A stretch of 64,000 nucleotides of DNA from assembly GCF_024438035.1 (NCBI RefSeq), contig NZ_JANFQF010000001.1:372001-436000 (forward strand), written 5' to 3'. This stretch comes from Rhodococcus tibetensis. Its GTDB lineage: Bacteria > Actinomycetota > Actinomycetes > Mycobacteriales > Mycobacteriaceae. Below, piece by piece: positions 36,520-45,240 of this stretch (positions are counted from its first letter, which is position 1; every line of letters begins with the position of its first letter). A model generated the notes under the pieces. That model did not search any database, had not been told where the DNA came from, and saw only the letters and a program-made list of their open reading frames with translations. Position numbers and translations under genes: made by a program.

Positions 36520-36550
36520 TTGACCTCGAGTCCACTCGAGATTTTAGCCT
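36520..36550 (+). promoter_or_regulatory. SoxR-controlled promoter with 19-bp spacer
   Basis: -35 TTGACC (36520) and -10 TAGCCT (36545) are 19 bp apart, the stretched spacing MerR-type activators act on. The spacer carries CTCGAGT-CC-ACTCGAG, a near match to the SoxR operator. The transcript should start at or next to ATG 36558 (leaderless). Confidence 0.8.
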
Positions 36551-36557
36551 GGCTTCC

Positions 36558-37967
36558 ATGACTACGACCGCCCCGTCACCGGCCAGCTGGTCCGAACTGC
36601 TCGGACCCCGCTACCGCTCCACCTCCGTCGTCCTCGCCGGCGGCGTCGGCCTGCACGCCGTCAACATCTTCCTGACGACGAGCCTGCTGCCCACCGCCAT
36701 CGGTGAACTCGGTCGCGAATCGCTGTATGCGTGGAGCGCGACCGTCTTCATGGTGGCGTCCGTGATCTCGTCGATGACCGTGAGCAGGCTGCTGGCGCAC
36801 CGCGGGCCGCTCGGTGCATATCTGTTCGCTCTCGCGCCGTTCTTCGTCGGCACGATCATCTGCGCCGTCAGCCCGTCGATGGAGGTTCTTCTCGTCGGGC
36901 GTGCGGTCCAGGGGGTCGGCGGGGGTCTGCTGGCGGGGCTGAGTTACGCCGTACTGCGTCAGGCGCTGCCAGAACATCTGTGGGCCCGCGCGACCGCACT
37001 GGTCTCGGCAATGTGGGGCGTCGGAACTCTAGCCGGACCGGCGATCGGCGGACTGTTCGCCCAACTCGGCCAGTGGCGTCTCGCGTTCGTCACGCTGGCA
37101 GTGGTCGCCGCCGCCATTGCTGTGATCGCACCCCGGGCATTGCCGCGCACCGAGCGAGTGCGTGGCGGAGAACCCGTGCCCGCCACGTCGCTCACACTGC
37201 TGACCGTGGCGACGATCGCGATCAGCGTGGCGGGGATCCTCGGCAACCGCACCCACATGTTCGTCCTGATTGCGGCCGGGGTGGCGTTCATCGTTCTGTT
37301 CCTGGCCTGGGAGCGGCGATCGCCGCGACGCGTGCTGCCGCAGTCGACGTACACCCGGGCGTCGTCACTGAAGTGGATCTACCTCACCATCGCGGTTCTG
37401 GCGTCCGGCACCGTGTCGGAGGCCTTCACACCCCTGTTCGGTCAACGGCTCGCCGGACTGGTGCCGTTCGCGGCGGGATTCCTCGGCGCCATGATGTCGG
37501 TGGGATGGTCGGTGACCATGATCTTCAGTTCCGACATCGTTCGCCCCCGTGCGCAGACGGCAGCGAAGATCGCTGGACCTCTGGTGCTCGCCGCAGGTCT
37601 GCTCCTTACTGCGGCCCTCTGGCGTGAGGACGCCGGACTGGGCGTGGCGATTCTGTGGGCAGGCGCGCTGGCCGCCGCGGGTGCCGGGATCGGGCTCGCT
37701 TTCCCTCACCTGATGGTTGCTGCCATGCGGAGCACCGATGACGAGCAGGAGGGGTCCAAGGCCGCGGCCGGGCTCAACACGGTCGAGTTGATCGCCATGG
37801 CCGTCGGGTCCGCGGTCGCCGGTGTGCTGGTCAACCTCGGCGCTCCGTCGGCCCTCATCTCTGCACAACTGCTCTTCCTCGGTCTCGGCGTCATCGCGGC
37901 AGCCGGTGTGTTCACCGCGTATCGTGCGACCCGGCAGGTAGAACGCGCAGTCACCGGACCGTCCTGA
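36558..37967 (+). CDS. MFS efflux transporter under SoxR
   Basis: A 469-residue major-facilitator protein with about 14 hydrophobic segments (DHA2-like). Hallmarks include SLLPTAIGELGRESLYAWSAT and GRAVQGVGGGLLAGLSYAVLRQALPEHLWARATALVSAMWGVGTLAGPAIGG. Start ATG 36558 is 7 nt after TAGCCT, so probably leaderless; longer upstream frames would cross the SoxR operator. Divergent arrangement with soxR and the operator suggest that it exports redox-cycling toxins. The 37968-38181 gap shows nothing. Confidence 0.92.
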   Translation: MTTTAPSPASWSELLGPRYRSTSVVLAGGVGLHAVNIFLTTSLLPTAIGELGRESLYAWSATVFMVASVISSMTVSRLLAHRGPLGAYLFALAPFFVGTIICAVSPSMEVLLVGRAVQGVGGGLLAGLSYAVLRQALPEHLWARATALVSAMWGVGTLAGPAIGGLFAQLGQWRLAFVTLAVVAAAIAVIAPRALPRTERVRGGEPVPATSLTLLTVATIAISVAGILGNRTHMFVLIAAGVAFIVLFLAWERRSPRRVLPQSTYTRASSLKWIYLTIAVLASGTVSEAFTPLFGQRLAGLVPFAAGFLGAMMSVGWSVTMIFSSDIVRPRAQTAAKIAGPLVLAAGLLLTAALWREDAGLGVAILWAGALAAAGAGIGLAFPHLMVAAMRSTDDEQEGSKAAAGLNTVELIAMAVGSAVAGVLVNLGAPSALISAQLLFLGLGVIAAAGVFTAYRATRQVERAVTGPS

Positions 37968-38181
37968 CCCGGCCGGCGTCGCCGGAGCGACCGCGACGGT
38001 TCGACCTCATCGCAGCGACGGTTTCCTCGGCGACGGTGGCCGGGTCCGTACTTCTGGGCCGAACGAGAGCTCCTGCACTGGGGGAAATGGCACGCCCCAA
38101 ATGGAAGCTGGCAGAGACGAATTCGCAGGGCTGGGCAGCGCAGGACCTGCATCTGTCTGAGCTGTGTGTCACACTCCATGT

Positions 38182-38460
38182 ATGGAGGGGGCTGACAAGT
38201 TTGCGCGTGAGGTGATTGCCGCGTTGCGTCCAGTCCTGCCGGCGGAGACGATCGATCATGTGAGCTTCTCGCTCGAGACCGGGCAGGTCCACAAGGCGCT
38301 GATCGAAGCGATTGGTGGCGCGGTCAAACAGGAGGTGGCCGTTCCGGCCCGTGTGGTCGAGACGGTGCGGGAGTTGCTGGCGGGCGGGTCTTTGCGTCGC
38401 CGGGATGCCCGTGCGTTGAACCGAATGCTTCCGCGGCTTCGCGTGGACACCGCGACCTGA
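38182..38460 (+). CDS. Small hypothetical protein (92 residues)
   Basis: A 92-residue predicted soluble helical protein starting MEGADKFAREVIAALRPVLPAETIDHV, with a basic C-terminus (RRRDARALNRMLPRLRVD). GC-3 bias fits real coding. No family is recognised and no clear ribosome-binding site is seen. It stands alone between two intergenic regions of about 215 and 232 bp, neither of which shows a feature. Confidence 0.5.
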   Translation: MEGADKFAREVIAALRPVLPAETIDHVSFSLETGQVHKALIEAIGGAVKQEVAVPARVVETVRELLAGGSLRRRDARALNRMLPRLRVDTAT

Positions 38461-38692
38461 GTTCGGTGGCACCGCCGCCCGGGCTTCCCATTGATGCATT
38501 GGTGACATGGACTCCGGAGCAATTCGCAGAATGCGCATTGACGGACGGGCATAGAACGTGAAAATCGATCTTCGCCTGCTGTCGATCCTGAGGTGGCCGA
38601 GTCGATCATCCCGGCGCTTTCAGCTGGCTGTTGCTCGGTGGATCTTCATCAGTGTGATCCGTGTCCAGCTGCCCCGCCCGGCCGCGTGCGGC

Positions 38693-39676
38693 TCAGGCGC
38701 CGATCGAGGCCTTCATCATCGGGAGCATTGCCCAGAGCTGATCTTGCCAGTAGCCCCAGGAGTGAGTTCCAGACGCGGGGAAGTCGTAGTGCGCGGGGAT
38801 GCCGAGCGTGTCGAGCCGTACCTGGAAGGCGCGGTTCTGGGCCAGAGCGATGGCCTCGAGGCCCATGCCCGTACCGACGTTGAAGACGTCGATGGCGGAT
38901 CGCGGCTGATCGTGCGGGCCGGGGAGGCCGGCGCCAGCCGAGATCCACATCGGGAGTCCGCGAAGCATGGGGGCGACGACGAAGGGGTCGTTGCGGAGCC
39001 ACGCCGGATCCCACGGCGGCCCCCACATGGAGTCGGAGTTGTAGCCGCCGGAGTCGAGCATCGACACCCGGATGGCTTCGCGCATGCCCGGTGCCGAGAG
39101 ATTGAGATACCCCGACATCGACCCGGCGAACGTGAATTGGTCGCGGTGATAGGCGGCTAGAACGAGGGCTGCATTGCCGCCCATGGACAGGCCGGCCACG
39201 GCGTTGCTCGTCCGACTGATGCCGTACACGTTCGCGAGGAAGTCGGGCAGGTTCTGGGTGAGGAACGACTCCCACTTGTAGGTGTAGGGCTGTCCGTTCG
39301 TGTTACTGGGGGCGTACCAATCCGTGTAGAAGCTGGACATGCCTCCGACGGGCTCGACGACATTGATTCCGTGATCGGACAGCCACGCGGCGTTGGTTTC
39401 GTGCTCCCACCCGCTGACATCGTTGGTCGCGCGGAGGCCATCGAGAAGGTAGAGGGCCTTGTTACTGCCGTTGTTCGCCAGCCAGATGCGTACCTTGATG
39501 TGCCCGACACCTCCCGGGGCGGCAACCCAGTGTTCACGCAATCGGTCATACGGGTTCGCCGAAGCGGTGCCGCCCCCGACGAGTACGAACGCCAACGGCA
39601 GGATCACCACGGCGACCATCAGACGTACGACGGCGCCCGATATCGCACGCCGACGCCGCGTTGCGGTAACACTCAT
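38693..39676 (-). CDS. Secreted esterase/mycolyltransferase of the antigen 85 type
   Basis: A 327-residue exported alpha/beta hydrolase. It has a basic N-terminus (TRRRRAISG), a hydrophobic helix and a cleavage site near ASA-NPYDRL, then the domain with nucleophile Ser164 in AGLSMGGNAA and the His in SGTHSWGYW. GGMSSFYTDWYAP is typical of Fbp/corynemycolyltransferases that attach mycolic acids to trehalose or arabinogalactan. AGGAGG precedes ATG 39676. Mycolate transfer is inferred from the fold and host lineage. Confidence 0.85.
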   Translation of the reverse strand: MSVTATRRRRAISGAVVRLMVAVVILPLAFVLVGGGTASANPYDRLREHWVAAPGGVGHIKVRIWLANNGSNKALYLLDGLRATNDVSGWEHETNAAWLSDHGINVVEPVGGMSSFYTDWYAPSNTNGQPYTYKWESFLTQNLPDFLANVYGISRTSNAVAGLSMGGNAALVLAAYHRDQFTFAGSMSGYLNLSAPGMREAIRVSMLDSGGYNSDSMWGPPWDPAWLRNDPFVVAPMLRGLPMWISAGAGLPGPHDQPRSAIDVFNVGTGMGLEAIALAQNRAFQVRLDTLGIPAHYDFPASGTHSWGYWQDQLWAMLPMMKASIGA

Positions 39677-39784
39677 GTTCCAGCCTCCTGGTAGTGGTCC
39701 CCGGCCAGGTACATACCCGTAACACGCTATTGCCCAGAAACCCGGCGTCCAGGCGTTTGCGCACAATCGTTATCTGGGCGCCGC

Positions 39785-42100
39785 TCAGTCGACGCGGGCG
39801 ACGGACGTTATCCGGTGCAAAGTGAAGCGACGGACACTGCCACTGGCCGGATCGAACGCGTCGAGTTGACCGCCGCCGACGCTCACCGGATCCACGATGC
39901 GATGCGTCGCCACCCCCTGCGCGTCGACATAGCCGATCGACACGCTGCTCTTTTCACGGGCGGCGGTGTTGAGTAACGCGACGGTCGCGGCGCTGCTGGC
40001 TCGCGAACCATCGGAGCGGACGCCGCCACGACCGCGAGCCGACGCGGCCAGATCACCTGCACGGAGTGTGCGGACCACCGCATCGAGCTGCGCGTCGGTG
40101 GCGACGGCCGGGACTCGACTTCCAGGAGGCTTGCGCCGGGCAGGCACCCGAGCCCCCCGCGGGCGGAGATCGACCAGGGCTCCGGACGAATCCTCACCCG
40201 CAGGCGCGAACCCGGCGGTGCGCAACTCGTTCAGTACCTCCCGCAGCGGGGCATGCGACACCGCCACCGTCGGCGCCAGCGCGCGGAGCGCCAGCGACGC
40301 AGCCACCGGCGACGCCAGGACCTCGGCGAGCAGGGCGGGATCCTCACAGCGAACGAACGAGGAGGCGACTCCGGCCCGCAGCCGTCCGTGCCGTCGGGCA
40401 ACGTCGTCGATCAGGTACGACAACGACTGCGGGACGGGGGTGCGCGACCGGGTGGTGAAGAGGCTGTGCAGTTCAGCGGCCGTCATCCCGGCGTCGAGTG
40501 CCCTGCGCACGCTGTCTTCGCTGATCCGGTACATGGACGCTGCACCGGCCGACTCGATATCTGCGACCAGCGTGATCTGCTCGAGGAGGTCGGGGGTGAG
40601 CGGTCCCGGAGCGACGACGGTGAGGTCGGCCTGAACGAGGACGTGGTCGACGGGATCGGGAAGCGAGGCGTGCATCTCGGCTTCGGCGTCACCGCCGTGG
40701 AGAAGCGCCCGGCCGGGAGAGCTGAGGGCGCCGCGGGCGACGAGGCCGAGGGTCGCGGCCTCCTCGAGGGTCCGCTCCACCGCGTGGACGCGCAGTCGGG
40801 CACCCCACCGCGGGCGACGCCACGCGAGTAGTCGACTCAATTCCGCGGGCGCCGCGGCCTGGCCGCTGCCCAGTTCGGCGAGGAGCCCGAGGATGACCTG
40901 CCGGTCGCGGGGTGCGGACGGCGCGCGCACCTCCTCCGACAACGCGGCGACCGGCTTGTCATTGGAGTCGCGCATACCGATGAACCACGGCATGCGCGGT
41001 AGGTCGAGCCAGCCGGCGGCCAATGTGTGCCATCGCCGGGCGATCGGCGCGTTCAACCAGTTGTCGACGGCAGTCGTCGGCGCCCAGTAACTGTCCCCGC
41101 TGTCCGACGGCGGAGCGGGATCCGGCGCACCGCTCGCGATCAACTCGGCCGCCGAGAGGAGTTCGACCAGCAGGCTCAACCGGTTCTCGTCGACTCCCGA
41201 CACCTTCGCGATGCGCCGCAGCTCCCGGACACCCAGACCGCCGGCACGCAGGGCAGGCGCGGGCGCCTCCCCGAGAACCTTGACGACGTCCTCGCAGTGG
41301 CGGACCAGCTCGAGAGCCTCACCCGCTGCGGCGGCATTGATGTCAGCCGGCTTGTACTTGCGACCGGTCACGGCGGGTGGCGTCAGCGAGGTGGGGTCGA
41401 AGGCGGCTTCACCGCGCAAGACCTGACGAACCTGGAACGGCAACTCCACCGTCTCGTCGTCGACCCAGCGCAGGAGTCCGGCGGCGAGGAGGCGTGGGAC
41501 GGGCCGGTCGGCCGGCGTTCCGGGAGCCGCGTCCCGCGTCCGCCCGATGGACGTGGAGCGGGCGAGTGTTTCCAGGATGTCGCGTTCGACTGTCGCGAGC
41601 TGCGCGAGAGCGGCAGTGATGGCGGCGTCGTCGAGAGTCTCGGTGGGCTCGGTGATACGTCCGACGCGCCACGGAATGGTCGCGACGACGGCGGGGACGA
41701 TGCGGAGACTGTCCGCGTCACCCCACACCAGTGCCAGTGACAGCAGGACGTCGAGCGTGGCGTCGACGGTCTTCTTCGTCACCCGTGACCCCACTGCATT
41801 CAGGAGTGTGGCCCGGGAGACGGGCGTCTCGTCCGCCTTTTCGAGTGCGAGTAGCTCGAGGATGCCGAACTCGAGCGAGGTGAGGTTGTCGGCGGCGCGG
41901 GCCACCGACGCTCGTTGTTCCGCGCGTCCGGCGAGAACGACGATGGTGGCAGGCGGCGGCACTGCCAGGTCGGGGCGTGCCCGCAGCAGGGCGGTCAGGT
42001 GGGCGTCGCTGCGTGCTGCCAGCCAGTCAGCGAGGCTCGCGCCGCTAGGGGTGCTCGCAGCGGCGCCGGGGCTCATGACGGTGTCGTCGGTGTCGGTCAT
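39785..42100 (-). CDS. XPB/Ssl2-like helicase-associated protein (Rv0862c type)
   Basis: A 771-residue protein that lacks Walker and DEVH motifs but resembles the N-terminal helicase-associated region of XPB/Ssl2, as in the protein encoded next to XPB in mycobacteria. LADWLAARSDAHLTALLRARPDLAVPPP, a long series of winged-helix-like segments, and a WYL-like C-terminal YVDAQGVATHRIVDPVSVGGGQLDAFDPASGSVRRFTLHRI are visible. It may assist a DNA repair machine, but no activity is known. TAATCT lies about 8 nt before ATG 42100. Confidence 0.85.
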   Translation of the reverse strand: MTDTDDTVMSPGAAASTPSGASLADWLAARSDAHLTALLRARPDLAVPPPATIVVLAGRAEQRASVARAADNLTSLEFGILELLALEKADETPVSRATLLNAVGSRVTKKTVDATLDVLLSLALVWGDADSLRIVPAVVATIPWRVGRITEPTETLDDAAITAALAQLATVERDILETLARSTSIGRTRDAAPGTPADRPVPRLLAAGLLRWVDDETVELPFQVRQVLRGEAAFDPTSLTPPAVTGRKYKPADINAAAAGEALELVRHCEDVVKVLGEAPAPALRAGGLGVRELRRIAKVSGVDENRLSLLVELLSAAELIASGAPDPAPPSDSGDSYWAPTTAVDNWLNAPIARRWHTLAAGWLDLPRMPWFIGMRDSNDKPVAALSEEVRAPSAPRDRQVILGLLAELGSGQAAAPAELSRLLAWRRPRWGARLRVHAVERTLEEAATLGLVARGALSSPGRALLHGGDAEAEMHASLPDPVDHVLVQADLTVVAPGPLTPDLLEQITLVADIESAGAASMYRISEDSVRRALDAGMTAAELHSLFTTRSRTPVPQSLSYLIDDVARRHGRLRAGVASSFVRCEDPALLAEVLASPVAASLALRALAPTVAVSHAPLREVLNELRTAGFAPAGEDSSGALVDLRPRGARVPARRKPPGSRVPAVATDAQLDAVVRTLRAGDLAASARGRGGVRSDGSRASSAATVALLNTAAREKSSVSIGYVDAQGVATHRIVDPVSVGGGQLDAFDPASGSVRRFTLHRITSVARVD

Positions 42101-42160
42101 CGACTATCAGATTAGAGACCTGGGCTGTACGTCGCCGACCGCTCCTGTCAAAATGTCCCC

Positions 42161-42349
42161 GTGGCTAACAATTCGAAGAAGCAGTATGTGGATCCAGGGT
42201 GGCCCGACACCGCCGATGGAGATCACGCCGTGACCGAACTGTCGTCGAGTCGGGCGGGCGGTCTGTCCCCGTTCGGCGAGGACACCGAGTTCCCGCTGCC
42301 GGCGGAGTCGTTGCTGTACGCGCATCCGCACACGGTGATCAACCGCTAG
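42161..42349 (+). CDS. Small conserved actinobacterial protein (Rv0863 type)
   Basis: A 62-residue polar protein, [22 protein letters not shown], without hydrophobic segments, divergent from the XPB-like gene, a position it also has in mycobacteria as I recall. GTG 42161 is the start. A strong bidirectional terminator follows 10 bp after the stop. Function unknown. Confidence 0.72.
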   Translation: MANNSKKQYVDPGWPDTADGDHAVTELSSSRAGGLSPFGEDTEFPLPAESLLYAHPHTVINR

Positions 42350-42359
42350 TACAAACGGC

Positions 42360-42401
42360 AGAAGAGGGGCCCTGCACCAAATGGTGCAGGGCCCCTCTTC
42401 T
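42360..42401. terminator. Bidirectional terminator between the 62-residue gene and rpfA
   Basis: A perfect 19-bp stem (42360-42378 with 42383-42401) with an AAAT loop lies between the two convergent genes. Confidence 0.92.
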
Positions 42402-42413
42402 GGTCGCTGGGAC

Positions 42414-43200
<787 letters not shown>

Positions 43201-43453
43201 CTTCGTCGGGACTCCGGTACCCGCGGGACGAGGTTTGGCGCGGCGGGCCGGATGTGGCCGATGTTTGCTCGACCGCTGACGACGGTAACGGGCCGAGGCC
43301 TCAGTGTCACCATTTGATAACGCAGCGTGTCCGTGCCTGATGCGGCCCACTATTCGAGGCGCTGCGGACTCTTCCCAGCTAGTGGCGATGAGACGTGCCT
43401 ATCGCCGAGCCGTTGCCCTTCTGTTACCGAGCCGTTATGTGAGTAACGTCACA

Positions 43454-43831
43454 TCAGCGCGGAGCGTCGACTATGTCCTTGCCGAGAGGCATGAGCGAGA
43501 TCGGAACCATCTTGATGTTCGCGACGGCGAGAGGAATGCCGATGATCGTGATCGCCATGGCAACCGCGGTGACGACGTGGGCGATCGCGAGCCAGAGGCC
43601 GGCGACGATGACCCAGATGACATTGCCGATCAACGACGCCACCCCGGCCGTCGGTTTGTCGACGACCGTCTTCCCGAACGGCCACAGTGCGTAGACGCCG
43701 ACACGGAACGAGGCGATTCCGAACGGAATGGTGATGATCAGGATGCAGCAGAGGACGCCTGCCACGAAGTAACCCAGGGCCAGCCACAGCCCACCGAAGA
43801 TCAGCCAGATGATGTTGAGCAGAATTCTCAT
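43454..43831 (-). CDS. YccF-domain membrane protein
   Basis: A 125-residue membrane protein with two YccF repeats: MRILLNIIWLIFGGLWLALGYFVAG and IGNVIWVIVAGLWLAIAHVVTAVAMAITIIGIPLAVANIKMVPISLMPLGKDIV. Each repeat has two helices. ATG 43831 gives the exact family start; GGGAAG lies just upstream. The family role is unknown. It lies downstream of a 79-residue membrane-protein gene in the same direction. Confidence 0.9.
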   Translation of the reverse strand: MRILLNIIWLIFGGLWLALGYFVAGVLCCILIITIPFGIASFRVGVYALWPFGKTVVDKPTAGVASLIGNVIWVIVAGLWLAIAHVVTAVAMAITIIGIPLAVANIKMVPISLMPLGKDIVDAPR

Positions 43832-43884
43832 GATCTTCCCGTCGTAGTGAGGGTCTGGTTGTGGTCGCCGAGTGTGTGCACGAA

Positions 43885-44124
43885 TCAGCGTGCGCGTCTG
43901 CCCTGTCTGAGCGCCGCCGCGATGCCGAGAAGGAACCCGATCGGGCACGCGAGCGCGATGAGATACAGGACCAGGCCGGGGTCGCTGTCGGAGACCACGG
44001 GGGTCAGGAAGATCGCCACGATCGCGAGAAACCCGACCGCGAACAAGACGAGCGCCACCCGCAGCAGGCCATCTCGCGTGCGGGGGGTCTGGGGTGTGCT
44101 CGGGGGAGTCGGTTCTGGGTGCAC
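43885..44124 (-). CDS. Small two-helix membrane protein
   Basis: A 79-residue protein with a Pro/Thr-rich N-terminus and two transmembrane helices (VALVLFAVGFLAIVAIFL and LVLYLIALACPIGFLLGIAA), ending in a basic tail RQGRRAR. GTG 44124 is chosen since TATCGT lies 7 nt upstream (leaderless); the longer frame would begin with unlikely sequence overlapping the cspB leader. Its 5' region is back-to-back with cspB. Confidence 0.65.
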   Translation of the reverse strand: MHPEPTPPSTPQTPRTRDGLLRVALVLFAVGFLAIVAIFLTPVVSDSDPGLVLYLIALACPIGFLLGIAAALRQGRRAR

Positions 44125-44193
44125 ACCTGCAACGATAGTGCCTGGAAACCCGAATGCCGGAGGCAGTGCGTGCAAGGTAGACTGCGAGTACTG

Positions 44194-44228
44194 CGCGTCC
44201 CGCACCAAAGGTGGGGCGCGTTGTTTTG
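44194..44228 (+). other. Hairpin at the 5' end of the cspB leader
   Basis: CGCGTCCCGCACC-AAA-GGTGGGGCGCG pairs with two bulged bases and is followed by TTGTTTT, resembling an intrinsic terminator. It begins just after a TAGACT -10 box (44178-44183), so it would be the first structure in the cspB mRNA (5' leader about 78 nt). It may be an attenuator or a temperature-responsive element, or a terminator for something upstream. Confidence 0.5.
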
Positions 44229-44267
44229 CATACCAATTGCACTTCAAGTGATGAGCGGGTGAACGCG

Positions 44268-44678
44268 GTGCCGACCGGCAAGGTGAAGTGGTACGACGTC
44301 GAAAAGGGCTTCGGCTTTCTGTCGCAGGAGGAGGGGGAGGACGTCTATGTGCGTTCGTCCGCTCTGCCCGAGGGCGTCGAGGGCCTCAAGGCCGGCCAGC
44401 GCGTCGAGTTCGGCATGGCCGCCGGGCGGCGTGGTCCCCAGGCGCTGAGCCTGAAGGTGCTCGACCCCGCGCCGTCGCTGCGCCAGAACGCCGGGCGCAA
44501 GGAACCTTCCGCGAAGAAGCACACTCCCGACGAATTGCACGGCATGGTCGAGGACATGATCACGCTTCTGGAGGCGAAGGTGCAGCCAGATCTGCGTAAG
44601 GGTAAGTACCCCGACCGCAAGACGGCTCAGCGGATCTCCGAGGTGGTCCGCGCGGTCGCCCGGGAACTCGACAGCTGA
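44268..44678 (+). CDS. cspB: Cold-shock protein, long form (CspB type)
   Basis: A 136-residue protein with an N-terminal cold-shock domain ([30 protein letters not shown]) carrying the RNP1-like KGFGF and RNP2-like DVYV motifs, and an unusual C-terminal extension of about 65 residues that is helical and charged ([51 protein letters not shown]). It binds single-stranded RNA or DNA. GTG 44268 gives the usual start. A strong terminator follows. The extension is also present in the mycobacterial counterpart. Confidence 0.92.
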   Translation: MPTGKVKWYDVEKGFGFLSQEEGEDVYVRSSALPEGVEGLKAGQRVEFGMAAGRRGPQALSLKVLDPAPSLRQNAGRKEPSAKKHTPDELHGMVEDMITLLEAKVQPDLRKGKYPDRKTAQRISEVVRAVARELDS

Positions 44679-44692
44679 CAGCACCCCACACG

Positions 44693-44740
44693 AAGAAGGG
44701 ACCCCCGCACAGAGTGAGGTGCGGGGGTCCCTTCTTTTGT
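44693..44740 (+). terminator. Terminator after cspB
   Basis: An 18-bp stem (44693-44710 with 44719-44736) with an 8-base loop and following T-rich sequence lies between cspB and the convergent DUF2771 gene. Confidence 0.92.
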
Positions 44741-44748
44741 CTGTTCGC

Positions 44749-45240
44749 TCAGGCCGTCTTGATCGACCAGGCGGCCCGCGCCTGCGGCAGCCCCTGCTCG
44801 TCGACGACGGCGGACGGCAACTGAATCTCGACGCCGGCCAGCTGTAGTTCCTCCGTCGACGGCACTGTCACCGAGCGGGTCTCACCGGCGCGGTGCGCCC
44901 TCTCCTGCACCACGACCTGACCCGACGGGTCCTGGTAGACGACGACCATCCGCCACGGTGCGTCGACGATTTCCTGCGGCAGCGACAACTGCAACGTAGA
45001 GCCGGGGGGGACGTCGAGTTCGGCGAGGTCGCCGGTCTCGCAGTTCTCGAGATAGAGATTGCAGAACGCCAGTGGCGCCACCTGCTCCGCACGGCCGTGC
45101 GCGAATGCGGTGATCTCAGGCAGGCGGGGATCGGAGTCCCGAACGAGCACGTACAGAACCCCGACGAAGGCCACGGCGGCCACCACCAGTCCCACGGTGA
45201 TCAGTGCCAGGGTCTTCTTCGTCCTCGCCTGCATACTCAC
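44749..45240 (-). CDS. DUF2771 membrane-anchored protein
   Basis: A 163-residue protein with one N-terminal helix (ALITVGLVVAAVAFVGVLYVLV) and an exported domain with the Cys pair in AFCNLYLENCETGDLAELDVPPGSTLQLSLP. This matches DUF2771 (Rv0875c-like). The MFS stop directly precedes it on the mRNA (TAAGTGAGTATG), so it is coupled to the MFS gene; the GTG at 45240 or ATG at 45234 may start. Function unknown. Confidence 0.82.
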   Translation of the reverse strand: MSMQARTKKTLALITVGLVVAAVAFVGVLYVLVRDSDPRLPEITAFAHGRAEQVAPLAFCNLYLENCETGDLAELDVPPGSTLQLSLPQEIVDAPWRMVVVYQDPSGQVVVQERAHRAGETRSVTVPSTEELQLAGVEIQLPSAVVDEQGLPQARAAWSIKTA

